This document shows positions 42,841 to 51,446 of a stretch of DNA of 64,000 bases, piece by piece. Each line of letters begins with the position of its first letter. Positions within the stretch are counted from its first letter, which is position 1. The notes under the pieces are model-generated. The model saw only the letters and a program-made list of their open reading frames with translations, was not told where the DNA came from and made no database searches. Source of the DNA: an uncultured Clostridia bacterium (lineage in GTDB: Bacteria > Bacillota > Clostridia > Peptostreptococcales > Anaerovoracaceae); the NCBI GenBank assembly GCA_938009115.1, contig CALLHZ010000037.1, forward strand, positions 25,873 to 89,872, read 5' to 3'. The position numbers were made by a program, and so were the translations under genes.

Positions 42841-44244
42841 ATGGCCAAGAAAGCACAAACGGTATTTGTCTGTCAGGAGTGCGGCTACGAGAGCGCAAAA
42901 TGGATGGGCCAGTGCATATGCGGCGCTTGGAACACTTTTGTGGAAGAGCGCGTGCAGGATTCGGAGGGAAGCGACGTCCGTCGCAGAGGTATTTCGATTC
43001 CTGCAGGGCGTACCGATCGGGGGCCGGCCGGCGCTGTACGGCTCACAGAGGTTCGCCCCGATGCCGGCAGCCGCATGGATACCGGTATCGGCGAGTTGAA
43101 TCGAGTATTGGGCGGCGGGATCGTCAAGGGGTCTTTAGCTCTCATTTCGGGAGAACCGGGCATCGGGAAGTCCACAATGATCCTGCAGGCTGCGGCTCAT
43201 ATATCTCAAAAATACGGTAAAGTGCTCTACGTTTCGGGCGAAGAGTCCAAGGAGCAGATCCGCATGCGGGCAGACCGGGTCTGCCCGGGAGATCTGGAGC
43301 GGCTTTTTCTGCTGTCGGAAACGAATCTGGAAAATATCCTGCCGGTGATCCGGGAGGTGGATCCGGTGTTTTTGGTGATTGATTCCATCCAGACCCTGTA
43401 CTCCGAAGAGCTGGATTCGGCTCCGGGCAGCGTGTCCCAGGTACGCCTCTGCGGAAGTGTCCTGATGAATATCGGAAAGACCGGCGACCTGCCGATCTTT
43501 ATCGTTGCCCATGTGACGAAGAGCGGAGACCTGGCCGGTCCCAAGATCGTGGAACATCTGGTGGATGCGGTGCTTCAGTTCAACGGAGAACGTCATCAGG
43601 ATCTGCGTATCCTGCGGGCTCAGAAAAACCGTTTCGGCACGACTCAGGAGATCGGGGCTTTCCAAATGCGGCAGGAAGGGCTGGCTGAGATCGACAACCT
43701 TTCTGGAATTTTTCTGGAGGGACTTACGGACAGCAGCGACGGCGCCGCGGCTACGGCGGTCTACGAGGGAACGAGGCCGCTTCTTCTGGAAATACAAGCA
43801 CTTACGGCGCCGACCAATATCGGCTTTGCCCGAAGGAGCGCTATCGGTATCGATAACTCCAGGCTGAACATGATCATTGCAGTGCTGGAGCGAAAGGCTG
43901 GTCTCTCCCTGATCAATCGGGACGTTTACGTGAACGTGGTGGGCGGCTTGAAACCCGAAGGAACTTCCACCGACCTGGCGGTAGCCCTGGCGATCTGGTC
44001 CAACGAAAAAGGCATCCCTGTGCCTTCGGACTTGCTGGCTTTAGGCGAGATCGGCCTTACCGGAGATCTGCGGCCGGTGCAGCATACGGAAAAACTGATC
44101 GCCGAAGCCGCGCGGATGGGATTTCGTACAATATTGCTCCCCCGCAGGAGCCTGGACAAACTGCCGAAAATTTTCAGCGGCGTGACAATGCAGGGCGTTA
44201 CCACCGTCTCGGAAGCGGTGTCACTGCTCAGCAGAAAATCCTGA
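42841..44244 (+). CDS. radA: DNA repair protein RadA
   Basis: Branch-migration ATPase in recombination. The 467-aa protein has the N-terminal zinc finger CQECGYESAKWMGQCICGAWNT (two parts, 42871-42936), Walker A SGEPGIGKST, the KNRFGTT signature and a C-terminal Lon-like domain (NVVGGLKPEGTSTDLAVALA). ATG 42841 has aaagga upstream; ATG 42748 and 42820 in frame would add residues not seen in the family. In Bacillota radA often neighbours clpC, disA or cysS; here it stands before the ABC genes. Confidence 0.95.
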   Translation: MAKKAQTVFVCQECGYESAKWMGQCICGAWNTFVEERVQDSEGSDVRRRGISIPAGRTDRGPAGAVRLTEVRPDAGSRMDTGIGELNRVLGGGIVKGSLALISGEPGIGKSTMILQAAAHISQKYGKVLYVSGEESKEQIRMRADRVCPGDLERLFLLSETNLENILPVIREVDPVFLVIDSIQTLYSEELDSAPGSVSQVRLCGSVLMNIGKTGDLPIFIVAHVTKSGDLAGPKIVEHLVDAVLQFNGERHQDLRILRAQKNRFGTTQEIGAFQMRQEGLAEIDNLSGIFLEGLTDSSDGAAATAVYEGTRPLLLEIQALTAPTNIGFARRSAIGIDNSRLNMIIAVLERKAGLSLINRDVYVNVVGGLKPEGTSTDLAVALAIWSNEKGIPVPSDLLALGEIGLTGDLRPVQHTEKLIAEAARMGFRTILLPRRSLDKLPKIFSGVTMQGVTTVSEAVSLLSRKS

Positions 44245-44292
44245 CGTATGTATCCCGACGGACGGCTGAAATAAGCCGGCAAGGAGAAACAC

Positions 44293-44997
44293 ATGGGCAT
44301 CATACTTGAAGCCAAAGACCTGAAAAAAAGCTATCAGATGGGCGAAGTCGAAGTCCGGGCTCTTCGAGGCGCGAATTTTTCCATCGAGGAAGGGACCTTT
44401 GTTGTGATCCTGGGGCCTTCCGGGTCGGGGAAAAGCACGCTTCTTAATATTCTTGGCGGCATGGATGTGCCGGATTCCGGCGATGTCATCGTGTCGGGGC
44501 AGAGCATTACGAAGCTGAACGAAAAAGAACTCACCCAATATCGCCGGACAAAAGTCGGCTTCGTTTTCCAGTTCTACAACATCATGGCCAGTCTGACTGC
44601 CCGAGAAAACGTGGAACTGGCTACGGAGATCGCCAAAGATCCTTTGGATATCGACGAGATCATGAGTGCGGTGGGCCTGGGCGACAGAGCGGAGCACTTT
44701 CCGTCCCAGATGAGCGGTGGAGAACAGCAGCGGGTATCCATTGCCAGAGCCATTGCTAAAAATCCCGACCTGCTGCTCTGCGACGAGCCTACCGGAGCGC
44801 TGGATTTTCAGACCGGCGTCACGATCCTGGCTTTGCTGTCCAAGATCAACCGGGAAATGGGCAAGACCGTGATCGTGATCACCCATAACGCCGGCATCGC
44901 TCACATGGCAGACAGAGTGCTTCGGATGCGCAGCGGCGAGATCGTGGAAGACCGTGTCAACACGACTCCGGTGCCTCCGGAAGAGATCACCTGGTAA
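44293..44997 (+). CDS. MacB/LolD-type ABC transporter ATPase
   Basis: A 234-aa ATP-binding subunit. Walker A is GPSGSGKST, the Q-loop [11 protein letters not shown], the signature [14 protein letters not shown], Walker [12 protein letters not shown] and the H-loop [11 protein letters not shown]. It belongs to the MacB/LolD/FtsE-like group. The permease follows 5 nt later and an HlyD-type adaptor next, so it is part of an export or mechanotransmission system, perhaps for a peptide or drug. Confidence 0.94.
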   Translation: MGIILEAKDLKKSYQMGEVEVRALRGANFSIEEGTFVVILGPSGSGKSTLLNILGGMDVPDSGDVIVSGQSITKLNEKELTQYRRTKVGFVFQFYNIMASLTARENVELATEIAKDPLDIDEIMSAVGLGDRAEHFPSQMSGGEQQRVSIARAIAKNPDLLLCDEPTGALDFQTGVTILALLSKINREMGKTVIVITHNAGIAHMADRVLRMRSGEIVEDRVNTTPVPPEEITW

Positions 44998-45002
44998 AAG
45001 CC

Positions 45003-47381
45003 ATGAACAAGATGGATCTCATGCTCTGGCGCATGATCAAACATTCAAAAGCTCAATTCATCGCCGTTCTGGTGGTGATCGCCATGGGGATCGCCCTGTT
45101 TACCGCCATCTCTCTGGCCGGCTTCAATCTGGATGATTCCAAAGAGCAATATTATCGCGAAAACGCTTTTATGGATTTGGGCGTGTCCGCCGATCAGATG
45201 CCTGCATCGCTGATCGGCGATTTGCGATCCATGCCGGGGATCCTTGCCGCGGAGGGGCGCATCACCGCCGAAGTGCCTTTTATTGCGGAAAACGATGACC
45301 GGGTGAACGTCAAGCTTCTGAGCATGCCTTCCGGCGGCTTTGCCGTGAACCGGCTCCTTCTCCGGGAAGGGCGCTCCATCACTGATCCCAACAGCGAAGC
45401 CGTGATCCTTTCCCAGTTTGCCGACGGCCGGAAGATCGCTGTCGGTGACGACATCGTCATTCAGGTGAACGGCCTCCGCTGCTCGCTCACGGTAGTGGGC
45501 ATCGCCTACAGTCCGGAGTTCATCTATCTGATCGAGAGCATACAGACAATGATGCCTGCGGAAGAAGGCTACGGCGTCGTCTATGTGGACGAGACCCTGG
45601 CCATGCAGCTGCTGGGCATGAACGGGTCTTACAACGAAGTCTATTTTCTCTATGATCTGGATCCCCGGGGGCATCTGCGCGCCGGGATCAGCGAGGACGC
45701 CCTGATCGACGACATCGAGGAAAAGGTAAAGCCTTACGGTCTGAAAGCCTCCGTGCCCAGAAAGGACCAGCTGTCCAACGCGCTCATCGGCGAGGAGATC
45801 CGGGGCCTCAAGAATATGGGCGTCAGCATACCTGTTTTATTTCTTCTCGTTGCGGCGTCCGTGATCGCCATGATGGTTTCCCGGATGGTTCGCAAGGACC
45901 GGACGAAGATCGGTGTCATGAAGGCCATCGGGTATTCCAGCCGGGCCGTCCTGATCCATTATGTGAAGTATGCGCTGGCCGCCGGACTGATCGGAGGGCT
46001 GGCCGGTATCCTGCTGGGTTATCGGATCGCCGGATATATGACGTCAATGTATGCGGACTTCTTCGAGATCCCCAGCTACGGCATGAAAATTTATTGGATC
46101 TTCATCGTGGGCGGCCTTTTTCTCTCCTGCGCCTTCTGCATGGCCTTTGGCGCCTATGGCGCCAGGAGCTCGCTGGGGATCCTCCCGGCTGAATCCATGC
46201 AATCCGAGGCGCCCCGGGAAGGCAAGCGGATCCTGTTGGAGTCGCTGCCTTTTCTTTGGAAGCGTCTTCGCTTCAGCCAGAAGCTGGTGACAAAAAATGT
46301 GTTTCGAAACAAAAAGCGCTCTCTTTTTGTTCTGATGGGCGTTGCGCTCACCTTCGGGACGCTCATGTTCACCATGACCATGCCGGGGGTCATCGACGAG
46401 ATGATGGTGAAGCAGTACGAAGAGTATCAGACCATGGACTATAACGTCAGTTTTTCCGGGCCGATGCTGCAGTCCGCCCGCCGGGATCTTCTCCATGAAC
46501 TCTCCGGGCCGTCTTATGTGGAAAGCCGTATTGAACAGCCGTTTGAGATCTCGATCGGAAACCGCAAGGAGACCGTAGTCGTGATCGGCGTGTCTGCCGA
46601 CAGTAAAGTATTCCACCTCATGGACCGCCGGGAGCAGAAGATCGTACCGCGGTCCGGGCAGGTGCTCATAACGGAAAATCTTGCCAATGCGCTGCATGTG
46701 GCGCCGGGAGACCGGGTCCTGGTCAAATCGTTTCTTCCGGGAGAAGCCGAAGCTTATCTGGTGATACAGGATATCGTCAGGCAGACCATGGGGATGAATG
46801 CTTATATGGACCTGGAAGACATGGGGGACCGGCTTCTGGAGCACGGAGCGATCAACGGCGTGTACATCAACACAGAGGATCCGGAGGTGGTGACTAAACT
46901 GCGGGAGATGGAAAACGTGTCCACGGTCCTTTCTTCACAGGATATGAAGGATATGTTTTCCGAATATACCGGCCTCATGTCCATCATGATCGGTGTTTTG
47001 GTGATGCTCTCCGGCGTTTTGGGTTTTTCCATCGTTTACAATGCCACCATCGTATCCATCGGGGAACGCAAGATGGAGTTTTCTTCTCTTCGCGTCATGG
47101 GTTTCGGAAAAGAAGAGATCTTCCGCATGATCCTTTCGGAAAACATTTTGATCTCCATTGCGGGCATTCTGGCGGGGCTTCCCCTTGGGTATTTGATGAC
47201 GGCCTACAGCTCCAAAGCCTTCAGCTCCGAGCTGTATACCCTTTATCTGGTGCCAACACCTGCAGCTGCATTGCAGTCGTTGATCTATACGATCCTGTTT
47301 CTCCTGGTGGCCCAGTTTGCCACTTATGAAAAAATCAGAAAGCTGGACTTTTTACAGGCGCTGAAGAACAGGGCTTCCTAA
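45003..47381 (+). CDS. FtsX-like ABC permease
   Basis: A 792-aa permease with two FtsX repeats. It begins with a helix (FIAVLVVIAMGIALFTAISLAG), a large extracytoplasmic MacB-PCD-like domain (about 50-260), three helices to about 400, a second periplasmic domain, and three more helices at the end (VMLSGVLGFSIVYNATIVSIGE). This is the duplicated, Gram-positive-type layout. The ATPase is the gene before it. Confidence 0.92.
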   Translation: MNKMDLMLWRMIKHSKAQFIAVLVVIAMGIALFTAISLAGFNLDDSKEQYYRENAFMDLGVSADQMPASLIGDLRSMPGILAAEGRITAEVPFIAENDDRVNVKLLSMPSGGFAVNRLLLREGRSITDPNSEAVILSQFADGRKIAVGDDIVIQVNGLRCSLTVVGIAYSPEFIYLIESIQTMMPAEEGYGVVYVDETLAMQLLGMNGSYNEVYFLYDLDPRGHLRAGISEDALIDDIEEKVKPYGLKASVPRKDQLSNALIGEEIRGLKNMGVSIPVLFLLVAASVIAMMVSRMVRKDRTKIGVMKAIGYSSRAVLIHYVKYALAAGLIGGLAGILLGYRIAGYMTSMYADFFEIPSYGMKIYWIFIVGGLFLSCAFCMAFGAYGARSSLGILPAESMQSEAPREGKRILLESLPFLWKRLRFSQKLVTKNVFRNKKRSLFVLMGVALTFGTLMFTMTMPGVIDEMMVKQYEEYQTMDYNVSFSGPMLQSARRDLLHELSGPSYVESRIEQPFEISIGNRKETVVVIGVSADSKVFHLMDRREQKIVPRSGQVLITENLANALHVAPGDRVLVKSFLPGEAEAYLVIQDIVRQTMGMNAYMDLEDMGDRLLEHGAINGVYINTEDPEVVTKLREMENVSTVLSSQDMKDMFSEYTGLMSIMIGVLVMLSGVLGFSIVYNATIVSIGERKMEFSSLRVMGFGKEEIFRMILSENILISIAGILAGLPLGYLMTAYSSKAFSSELYTLYLVPTPAAALQSLIYTILFLLVAQFATYEKIRKLDFLQALKNRAS

Positions 47382-47420
47382 GAACATCCTATCCGTTTCT
47401 TCGCCGCCGGGCGCCGTGGA

Positions 47421-47449
47421 TTGAAGCGCGGCGCCGGCTGTGCTACACT
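47421..47449 (+). promoter_or_regulatory. Predicted promoter of the HlyD-type adaptor gene
   Basis: TTGAAG (47421-47426), 17 nt and an extended -10 TGCTACACT (hexamer 47444-47449). A GC-rich imperfect inverted repeat (47406-47415 and 47430-47438) flanks the -35. It lets the adaptor be expressed apart from the ABC pair. Confidence 0.6.
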
Positions 47450-47472
47450 GATGAAAGAAGAAGGGCAACGAT

Positions 47473-48561
47473 ATGAACAAGATCAAAAATCTTACGAAAA
47501 AGCAGAAGATGCTCCTCGCAGCTGTTCTGGCCGCGAGTGTTTTGGGTGCGGCAGGGGTTTATCTGAAGAGCGGAACAGAAGTGGTTTTGGCGGAAGCTCA
47601 GCTTCGGGATATCCTTGAGACAGTGGAAGAAGCCGGGCAGGTGGAATCCAAAAGCGCTGTTGCGGTCACCGCCAGGGGCTCGGGCACCGTGGGAGAGATC
47701 AAGGTATCGGAAGGCGATCCGGTAAAGGCCGGAGACCTGATCCTGACCTTCAGGGATTTTGCGCCGGCTGCCGAAGTGGCCGGCATCCGAGCCCAGGCGG
47801 AAGGCGTCTATGCCCAGTACCTGGCGGCAAAAGAGTTGTCGGACAGCAGCAGAATACTATATGACGAAGGAGCGATCAGCTACCTGGAATACAGCCAGGC
47901 CCTGGCTGCGACCCGGCAGCTGTCGGCTCAGCTGGCTTCTCTGGGCTATTCGGCCGACAGCCTGATCAGCGCCACAGCGGCAGAAGGCGTCGTGTCTCCG
48001 CTGTCCGGCGTGATCACCGCCGTCTATGTCCGCGAAGGCGAGACGGCGGCGCCGGGCGCGCTTCTGGCCGAAGTAGGCGGTCTGGACGACCGCATCGTTG
48101 TGCTTCACATGATTTCTTCGGATGCGGATCGTATTGCGCCGGGAATGCAGGCCGCAGTCCTCTCCGACGGGGATCTGATCACAGATGAGGCGCTCGTGGA
48201 ACACGTGGGCATCAAGGCGACGGACCATGTTTCATCTCTGGGAATCGTTCAGAAGAGAGTCCGGGTCGAGGTGGTTCTGCCCCAGGACGCCAGTCCGCGC
48301 CTGGGGAGCAGTGTGGATGTCCGGATCATTGTGAAGGAATCGCCGCAGGCGCTGTCTGTGCCGGCCGCCGCAATTTTTACCATCGAAGATGCTTCCTGGG
48401 TCTATAAAGCAGACCGGGGCAAGGCTGTCCAGGCTCCGGTGACCGTGGGACTGGAGGGGGAAGATTACGTGGAGATCCTGGAAGGCCTCTCGCCGGGAGA
48501 CAGGGTTCTGGCTTCGCCTCCTTCGGATGTGACCGACGGCATGCGGATCAAAGAAAAATAA
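47473..48561 (+). CDS. HlyD/RND-type membrane-fusion adaptor
   Basis: A 362-aa adaptor with an N-terminal signal anchor (LLAAVLAASVLGAAGVYL). The biotinyl-lipoyl halves are seen at VAVTARGSGTVGEIKVSEGDPVKAGDLI and SPLSGVITAVYVREGETAAPGALL, around a short helical hairpin (80-150). C-terminal beta-barrel segments follow. It should join the ABC pair upstream to the outside; in a single-membrane cell it would stabilise the transporter or contact the wall. Confidence 0.9.
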   Translation: MNKIKNLTKKQKMLLAAVLAASVLGAAGVYLKSGTEVVLAEAQLRDILETVEEAGQVESKSAVAVTARGSGTVGEIKVSEGDPVKAGDLILTFRDFAPAAEVAGIRAQAEGVYAQYLAAKELSDSSRILYDEGAISYLEYSQALAATRQLSAQLASLGYSADSLISATAAEGVVSPLSGVITAVYVREGETAAPGALLAEVGGLDDRIVVLHMISSDADRIAPGMQAAVLSDGDLITDEALVEHVGIKATDHVSSLGIVQKRVRVEVVLPQDASPRLGSSVDVRIIVKESPQALSVPAAAIFTIEDASWVYKADRGKAVQAPVTVGLEGEDYVEILEGLSPGDRVLASPPSDVTDGMRIKEK

Positions 48562-48567
48562 AGAGAG

Positions 48568-48602
48568 AAACGGTATGAAGCTTTCCCCTTCATACCGTTT
48601 TT
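48568..48602 (+). terminator. Intrinsic terminator after the adaptor gene
   Basis: A 13-bp stem (AAACGGTATGAAG/CTTCATACCGTTT) with a 7-nt loop, ending in TTTTT, 6 nt after the stop. Confidence 0.92.
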
Positions 48603-48666
48603 ACAAGAGGTTCACCGATTCGACACGGAAAGATCGTAGTATGAAAGACAAAGAAAGGACGGACCC

Positions 48667-49356
48667 ATGGCGAAAATACTCATTGTAGACGACGAGCAGA
48701 AGATCCGGGAAGTCATTCGGGAGTATGCCGAATTCAACCATCACGAAGTGCAGGAAGCCTCCGATGGAATGGAAGCGGTGAACAAGGCGCTGAAAGACGA
48801 TTTCGATCTGATCGTAATGGACATCATGATGCCCAGGCTTGACGGCTTTACGGCCTGCAAGGAAATCCGCAGAGAAAAGGATGTGCCCGTGATCATGTTG
48901 TCAGCCCGGGGCGAGGAGTACGACAAACTCTTCGGCTTTGAGCTGGGCATCGATGATTATGTGGTGAAGCCATTCAGCCCCAAAGAGTTGATGGCCAGGA
49001 TCACCGCTGTCCTCGCGCGGCGGAAAAGGAACCTGGAAAACCTTGATACTGTTGAATTCCGCTCGGGCGGGCTGTCGGTCAACACAGCCTCCAGGACCGT
49101 ATCCTTGGACGGGGCGCGCATCGATCTGACTCTCAAGGAATACGAATTGCTCTCCTACCTGATCCGAAACCGGAACATCGCCATGTCCCGGGACAAGCTT
49201 TTACAGGACATTTGGGGATACGACTATTTCGGCGATGACCGGACTGTCGACACCCACATCAAGAATCTCCGGGGACGGTTGGGTGTTTACCGGGATAAAA
49301 TCGCGACAGTGAGAGGGATCGGTTATAAATTTGAAGACGGGGAAGACCGGAACTGA
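48667..49356 (+). CDS. OmpR/PhoB-type response regulator
   Basis: A 229-aa regulator. The receiver has the acidic pocket DDEQ, phosphoacceptor Asp in LIVMDIMMPRLDG, switch Ser in MLSARG, and Lys in DYVVKPF. The C-terminus is a winged helix (ELLSYLIRNRNIAMSRDKLL, DDRTVDTHIKNLRG). It overlaps the kinase gene by 26 nt. Proximity to the ABC/HlyD genes suggests that it may regulate them, but there is no direct sequence proof. Confidence 0.95.
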   Translation: MAKILIVDDEQKIREVIREYAEFNHHEVQEASDGMEAVNKALKDDFDLIVMDIMMPRLDGFTACKEIRREKDVPVIMLSARGEEYDKLFGFELGIDDYVVKPFSPKELMARITAVLARRKRNLENLDTVEFRSGGLSVNTASRTVSLDGARIDLTLKEYELLSYLIRNRNIAMSRDKLLQDIWGYDYFGDDRTVDTHIKNLRGRLGVYRDKIATVRGIGYKFEDGEDRN

Positions 49357-50833
49357 TCCGGCAAAAAAGCAGAAGATCGACACCCGAGGCTTGAAATTCA
49401 AGCTCACTTTGTATTTTGTCCTCTTTGCGGTGGCCTTGATGGCGGTGCTGTGGCTGCTCCAGATCGCTTTTATGGACGCATACTATGAATCTGCCATGAA
49501 GCGCCAGGTGGGTCGTCTGGTGGACTCTGTATCGCGAACTTATGCCTACAGCCAGGAGCTGGATGTGGATCAGCTTTGTCTGGACATCTGGGAGCTTTCC
49601 TATGAAAATGACGCTTATTTTTATCTGGAGACCGCCGATGGCTCTCTTCGCATCACATCGGCAACGAACTCCGACCGGCCCGGTCGCATGTTCATCGGCG
49701 GGACTGCGGAAAGGGAAAAGGCCCGGGAGCTTATTCTTGCGAGTCCGGGAAGGAAAGTTCATTTTTATGTGGAAGACGCCCGGCAGGATACGCGCACCCT
49801 GGTCTATGCGACGCTGGCCACGAGCGCATACCGGGAAGATCTTTTCATTTATGCCTTCGCGCCTCTGTATCCCGTAGACAGTACTGTTCAGATCCTGGCG
49901 CAGCAGCTTTTTTTGGTGACGGCTGCCTCTTTGATGTTGGCCGTCCTGCTGGCTCTGTGGCTGTCCGGTCGGCTTTCGCGCCCCTTGATCCGGATCCGGG
50001 ACAGCGCCGAGCTTCTGGCCCGGGGCGAGTACGGCGTCCGTTTTCAGGGCGGGAACTATACGGAGATCGACGAGCTGGCCGCAACGCTGACCCACACGGC
50101 GCAAGAACTGTCCAAGGCCGATGACCTCCAGAAGGACTTGCTGGCCAATGTGTCACATGATCTTCGGACGCCTCTGACCATGGTGAAATCCTACGCGGAG
50201 CTGATCCGGGACATCTCCGGCGGCGACGAAGAGAAGCGGAATATGCATTTGGGTGTGATCATCGAGGAGGCTGACCGGCTGGACGAATTGGTGGGCGATA
50301 TCCTGACGCTGTCCAAAATACAGTCAGGCGTGGATGTCATGGAAATGAAGCCCCTGGATATGAAAGAGCTGGCGGACCACGTTCTGGCCGCGTTTCGGGT
50401 GCTGGAGGAAATGGATGCCTATCGGTTTGAACTGGAAGTTGCCGAATCCCCGGCCTGGGTCCGGGGCGACGCCCGCAGACTGTCTCAGGTGCTGCACAAT
50501 CTGATATCCAACGCGGTGCGCTACAGCGACGGCGCGAAAACGGTGCGGGTGACGATCCGGGAGGAAAAAGGACGGATCCGGGTCGCTGTGGAAGATCACG
50601 GCGTTGGCATTCCGGCGGAAGAACTGGAAAGGATCTGGGATCGGTACCAGCGCGCCAGCAGGCAGGGGACCCGCGCGCTTTCCAAGGGATCAGGGCTGGG
50701 GCTTTCCATCACCAAGGAGATTTTGCAGCTTCACGGCGCCTGTTTTGGCGTGGAAAGCAAAGAGGGCGTCGGCAGTATTTTCTGGTTTACCTTGGAGGCG
50801 GAAAATATAGTTGACAGGCCAAAACCTGTATGA
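49331..50833 (+). CDS. Membrane sensor histidine kinase
   Basis: A 500-aa kinase from TTG 49331. Helix 1 is at about 25-50, an extracytoplasmic sensor at about 50-185, helix 2 at about 190-212, then HAMP, HisKA with the phosphoacceptor in NVSHDLRTPLT, the N-box HNLISNAVRYS, the G1 box VEDHGVGIP, and the G2 box SKGSGLGLSITKE. The sensor domain has no motif I recognise. The stop codon lies inside a 15-bp palindrome. It pairs with the upstream response regulator. Confidence 0.93.
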   Translation: MKTGKTGTDPAKKQKIDTRGLKFKLTLYFVLFAVALMAVLWLLQIAFMDAYYESAMKRQVGRLVDSVSRTYAYSQELDVDQLCLDIWELSYENDAYFYLETADGSLRITSATNSDRPGRMFIGGTAEREKARELILASPGRKVHFYVEDARQDTRTLVYATLATSAYREDLFIYAFAPLYPVDSTVQILAQQLFLVTAASLMLAVLLALWLSGRLSRPLIRIRDSAELLARGEYGVRFQGGNYTEIDELAATLTHTAQELSKADDLQKDLLANVSHDLRTPLTMVKSYAELIRDISGGDEEKRNMHLGVIIEEADRLDELVGDILTLSKIQSGVDVMEMKPLDMKELADHVLAAFRVLEEMDAYRFELEVAESPAWVRGDARRLSQVLHNLISNAVRYSDGAKTVRVTIREEKGRIRVAVEDHGVGIPAEELERIWDRYQRASRQGTRALSKGSGLGLSITKEILQLHGACFGVESKEGVGSIFWFTLEAENIVDRPKPV

Positions 50834-50844
50834 TAGACTATCAT
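50830..50844. repeat. 15-bp perfect palindrome over the kinase stop codon
   Basis: ATGATAGACTATCAT has 7-bp arms around one base. It lies 15 nt before the carD promoter -35 and is followed by T-rich sequence. The short loop makes it a poor RNA hairpin, so a DNA operator is more likely. Confidence 0.5.
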
Positions 50845-50858
50845 TTATTTTTGTTTGG

Positions 50859-50887
50859 TTGACTATTCCCCTCCCGGCATATATAAT
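50859..50887 (+). promoter_or_regulatory. Predicted promoter of carD
   Basis: TTGACT (50859-50864), an exact 17-nt spacer and TATAAT (50882-50887). The start of transcription would be near 50894, leaving a leader of only about 12 nt. Confidence 0.8.
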
Positions 50888-50900
50888 AAACTCGGGAGGG
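50869..50900 (+). promoter_or_regulatory. Inverted repeat covering the carD Shine-Dalgarno
   Basis: CCCTCCCG (50869-50876) is the exact reverse complement of CGGGAGGG (50893-50900), the latter containing the ribosome site of carD. Only RNA started upstream of 50869 could form the hairpin; RNA from the local promoter would lack the left arm. Confidence 0.55.
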
Positions 50901-50905
50901 TTTGT

Positions 50906-51379
50906 ATGTACGCCATTGGAGATCGGGTCGTGTACCCCATGCACGGCGCCGGGATCATCGAAAAGATCGAGGAAAAAGAAGTTCTGGGTGAAACCAGAGC
51001 TTACTATATTCTGCACATTCCTTATGGAAACATGCAGGTGATGGTCCCTGTAGGGCATGCTGATCCGGCCGGGATCCGCCCCATCGTCACCCCGGACAAA
51101 GTGGAAGAAGTTTACGGGATCCTCCGGGAGGCGTCCACGGAGATGGACGACAACTGGAACCGCCGGTTCCGCGAGAATATGGACATGCTGAAAAGCGGCG
51201 ACATTATCCAGGTTGCCCAGGTCGTGCGCAACCTCATGCGGGTAGACCGGGTCAAGAAGCTGTCCACGGGCGAGAAAAAAATGCTTACCAACGCCAGACA
51301 AATCCTGATCAGCGAGATCGTCCTGGTTCAGGATCTCAGCGAAGAGACGGTGGAAGGGATCCTGGAGGAAATAGTATGA
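50906..51379 (+). CDS. carD: CarD-family transcription regulator
   Basis: A 157-aa protein of the CarD/CdnL family that binds the RNA polymerase beta subunit and steadies open promoter complexes, often of rRNA. The N-terminal Tudor-like RNA polymerase-interacting domain starts YAIGDRVVYPMHGAGIIEKIEEKE; the C-terminal helical domain has LMRVDRVKKLSTGEKKML. ATG 50906 is 5 nt after gggaggg; an earlier in-frame ATG (50855) lies upstream of the promoter. It is followed by yacL and ispDF as in many Bacillota. Confidence 0.94.
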   Translation: MYAIGDRVVYPMHGAGIIEKIEEKEVLGETRAYYILHIPYGNMQVMVPVGHADPAGIRPIVTPDKVEEVYGILREASTEMDDNWNRRFRENMDMLKSGDIIQVAQVVRNLMRVDRVKKLSTGEKKMLTNARQILISEIVLVQDLSEETVEGILEEIV

Positions 51380-51446
51380 ATTCGTTGCTGCTTCCTGCAG
51401 CGCATAACAGATCAGACCAGAAAGCACGGGAAAGGAGGACGGGCCA

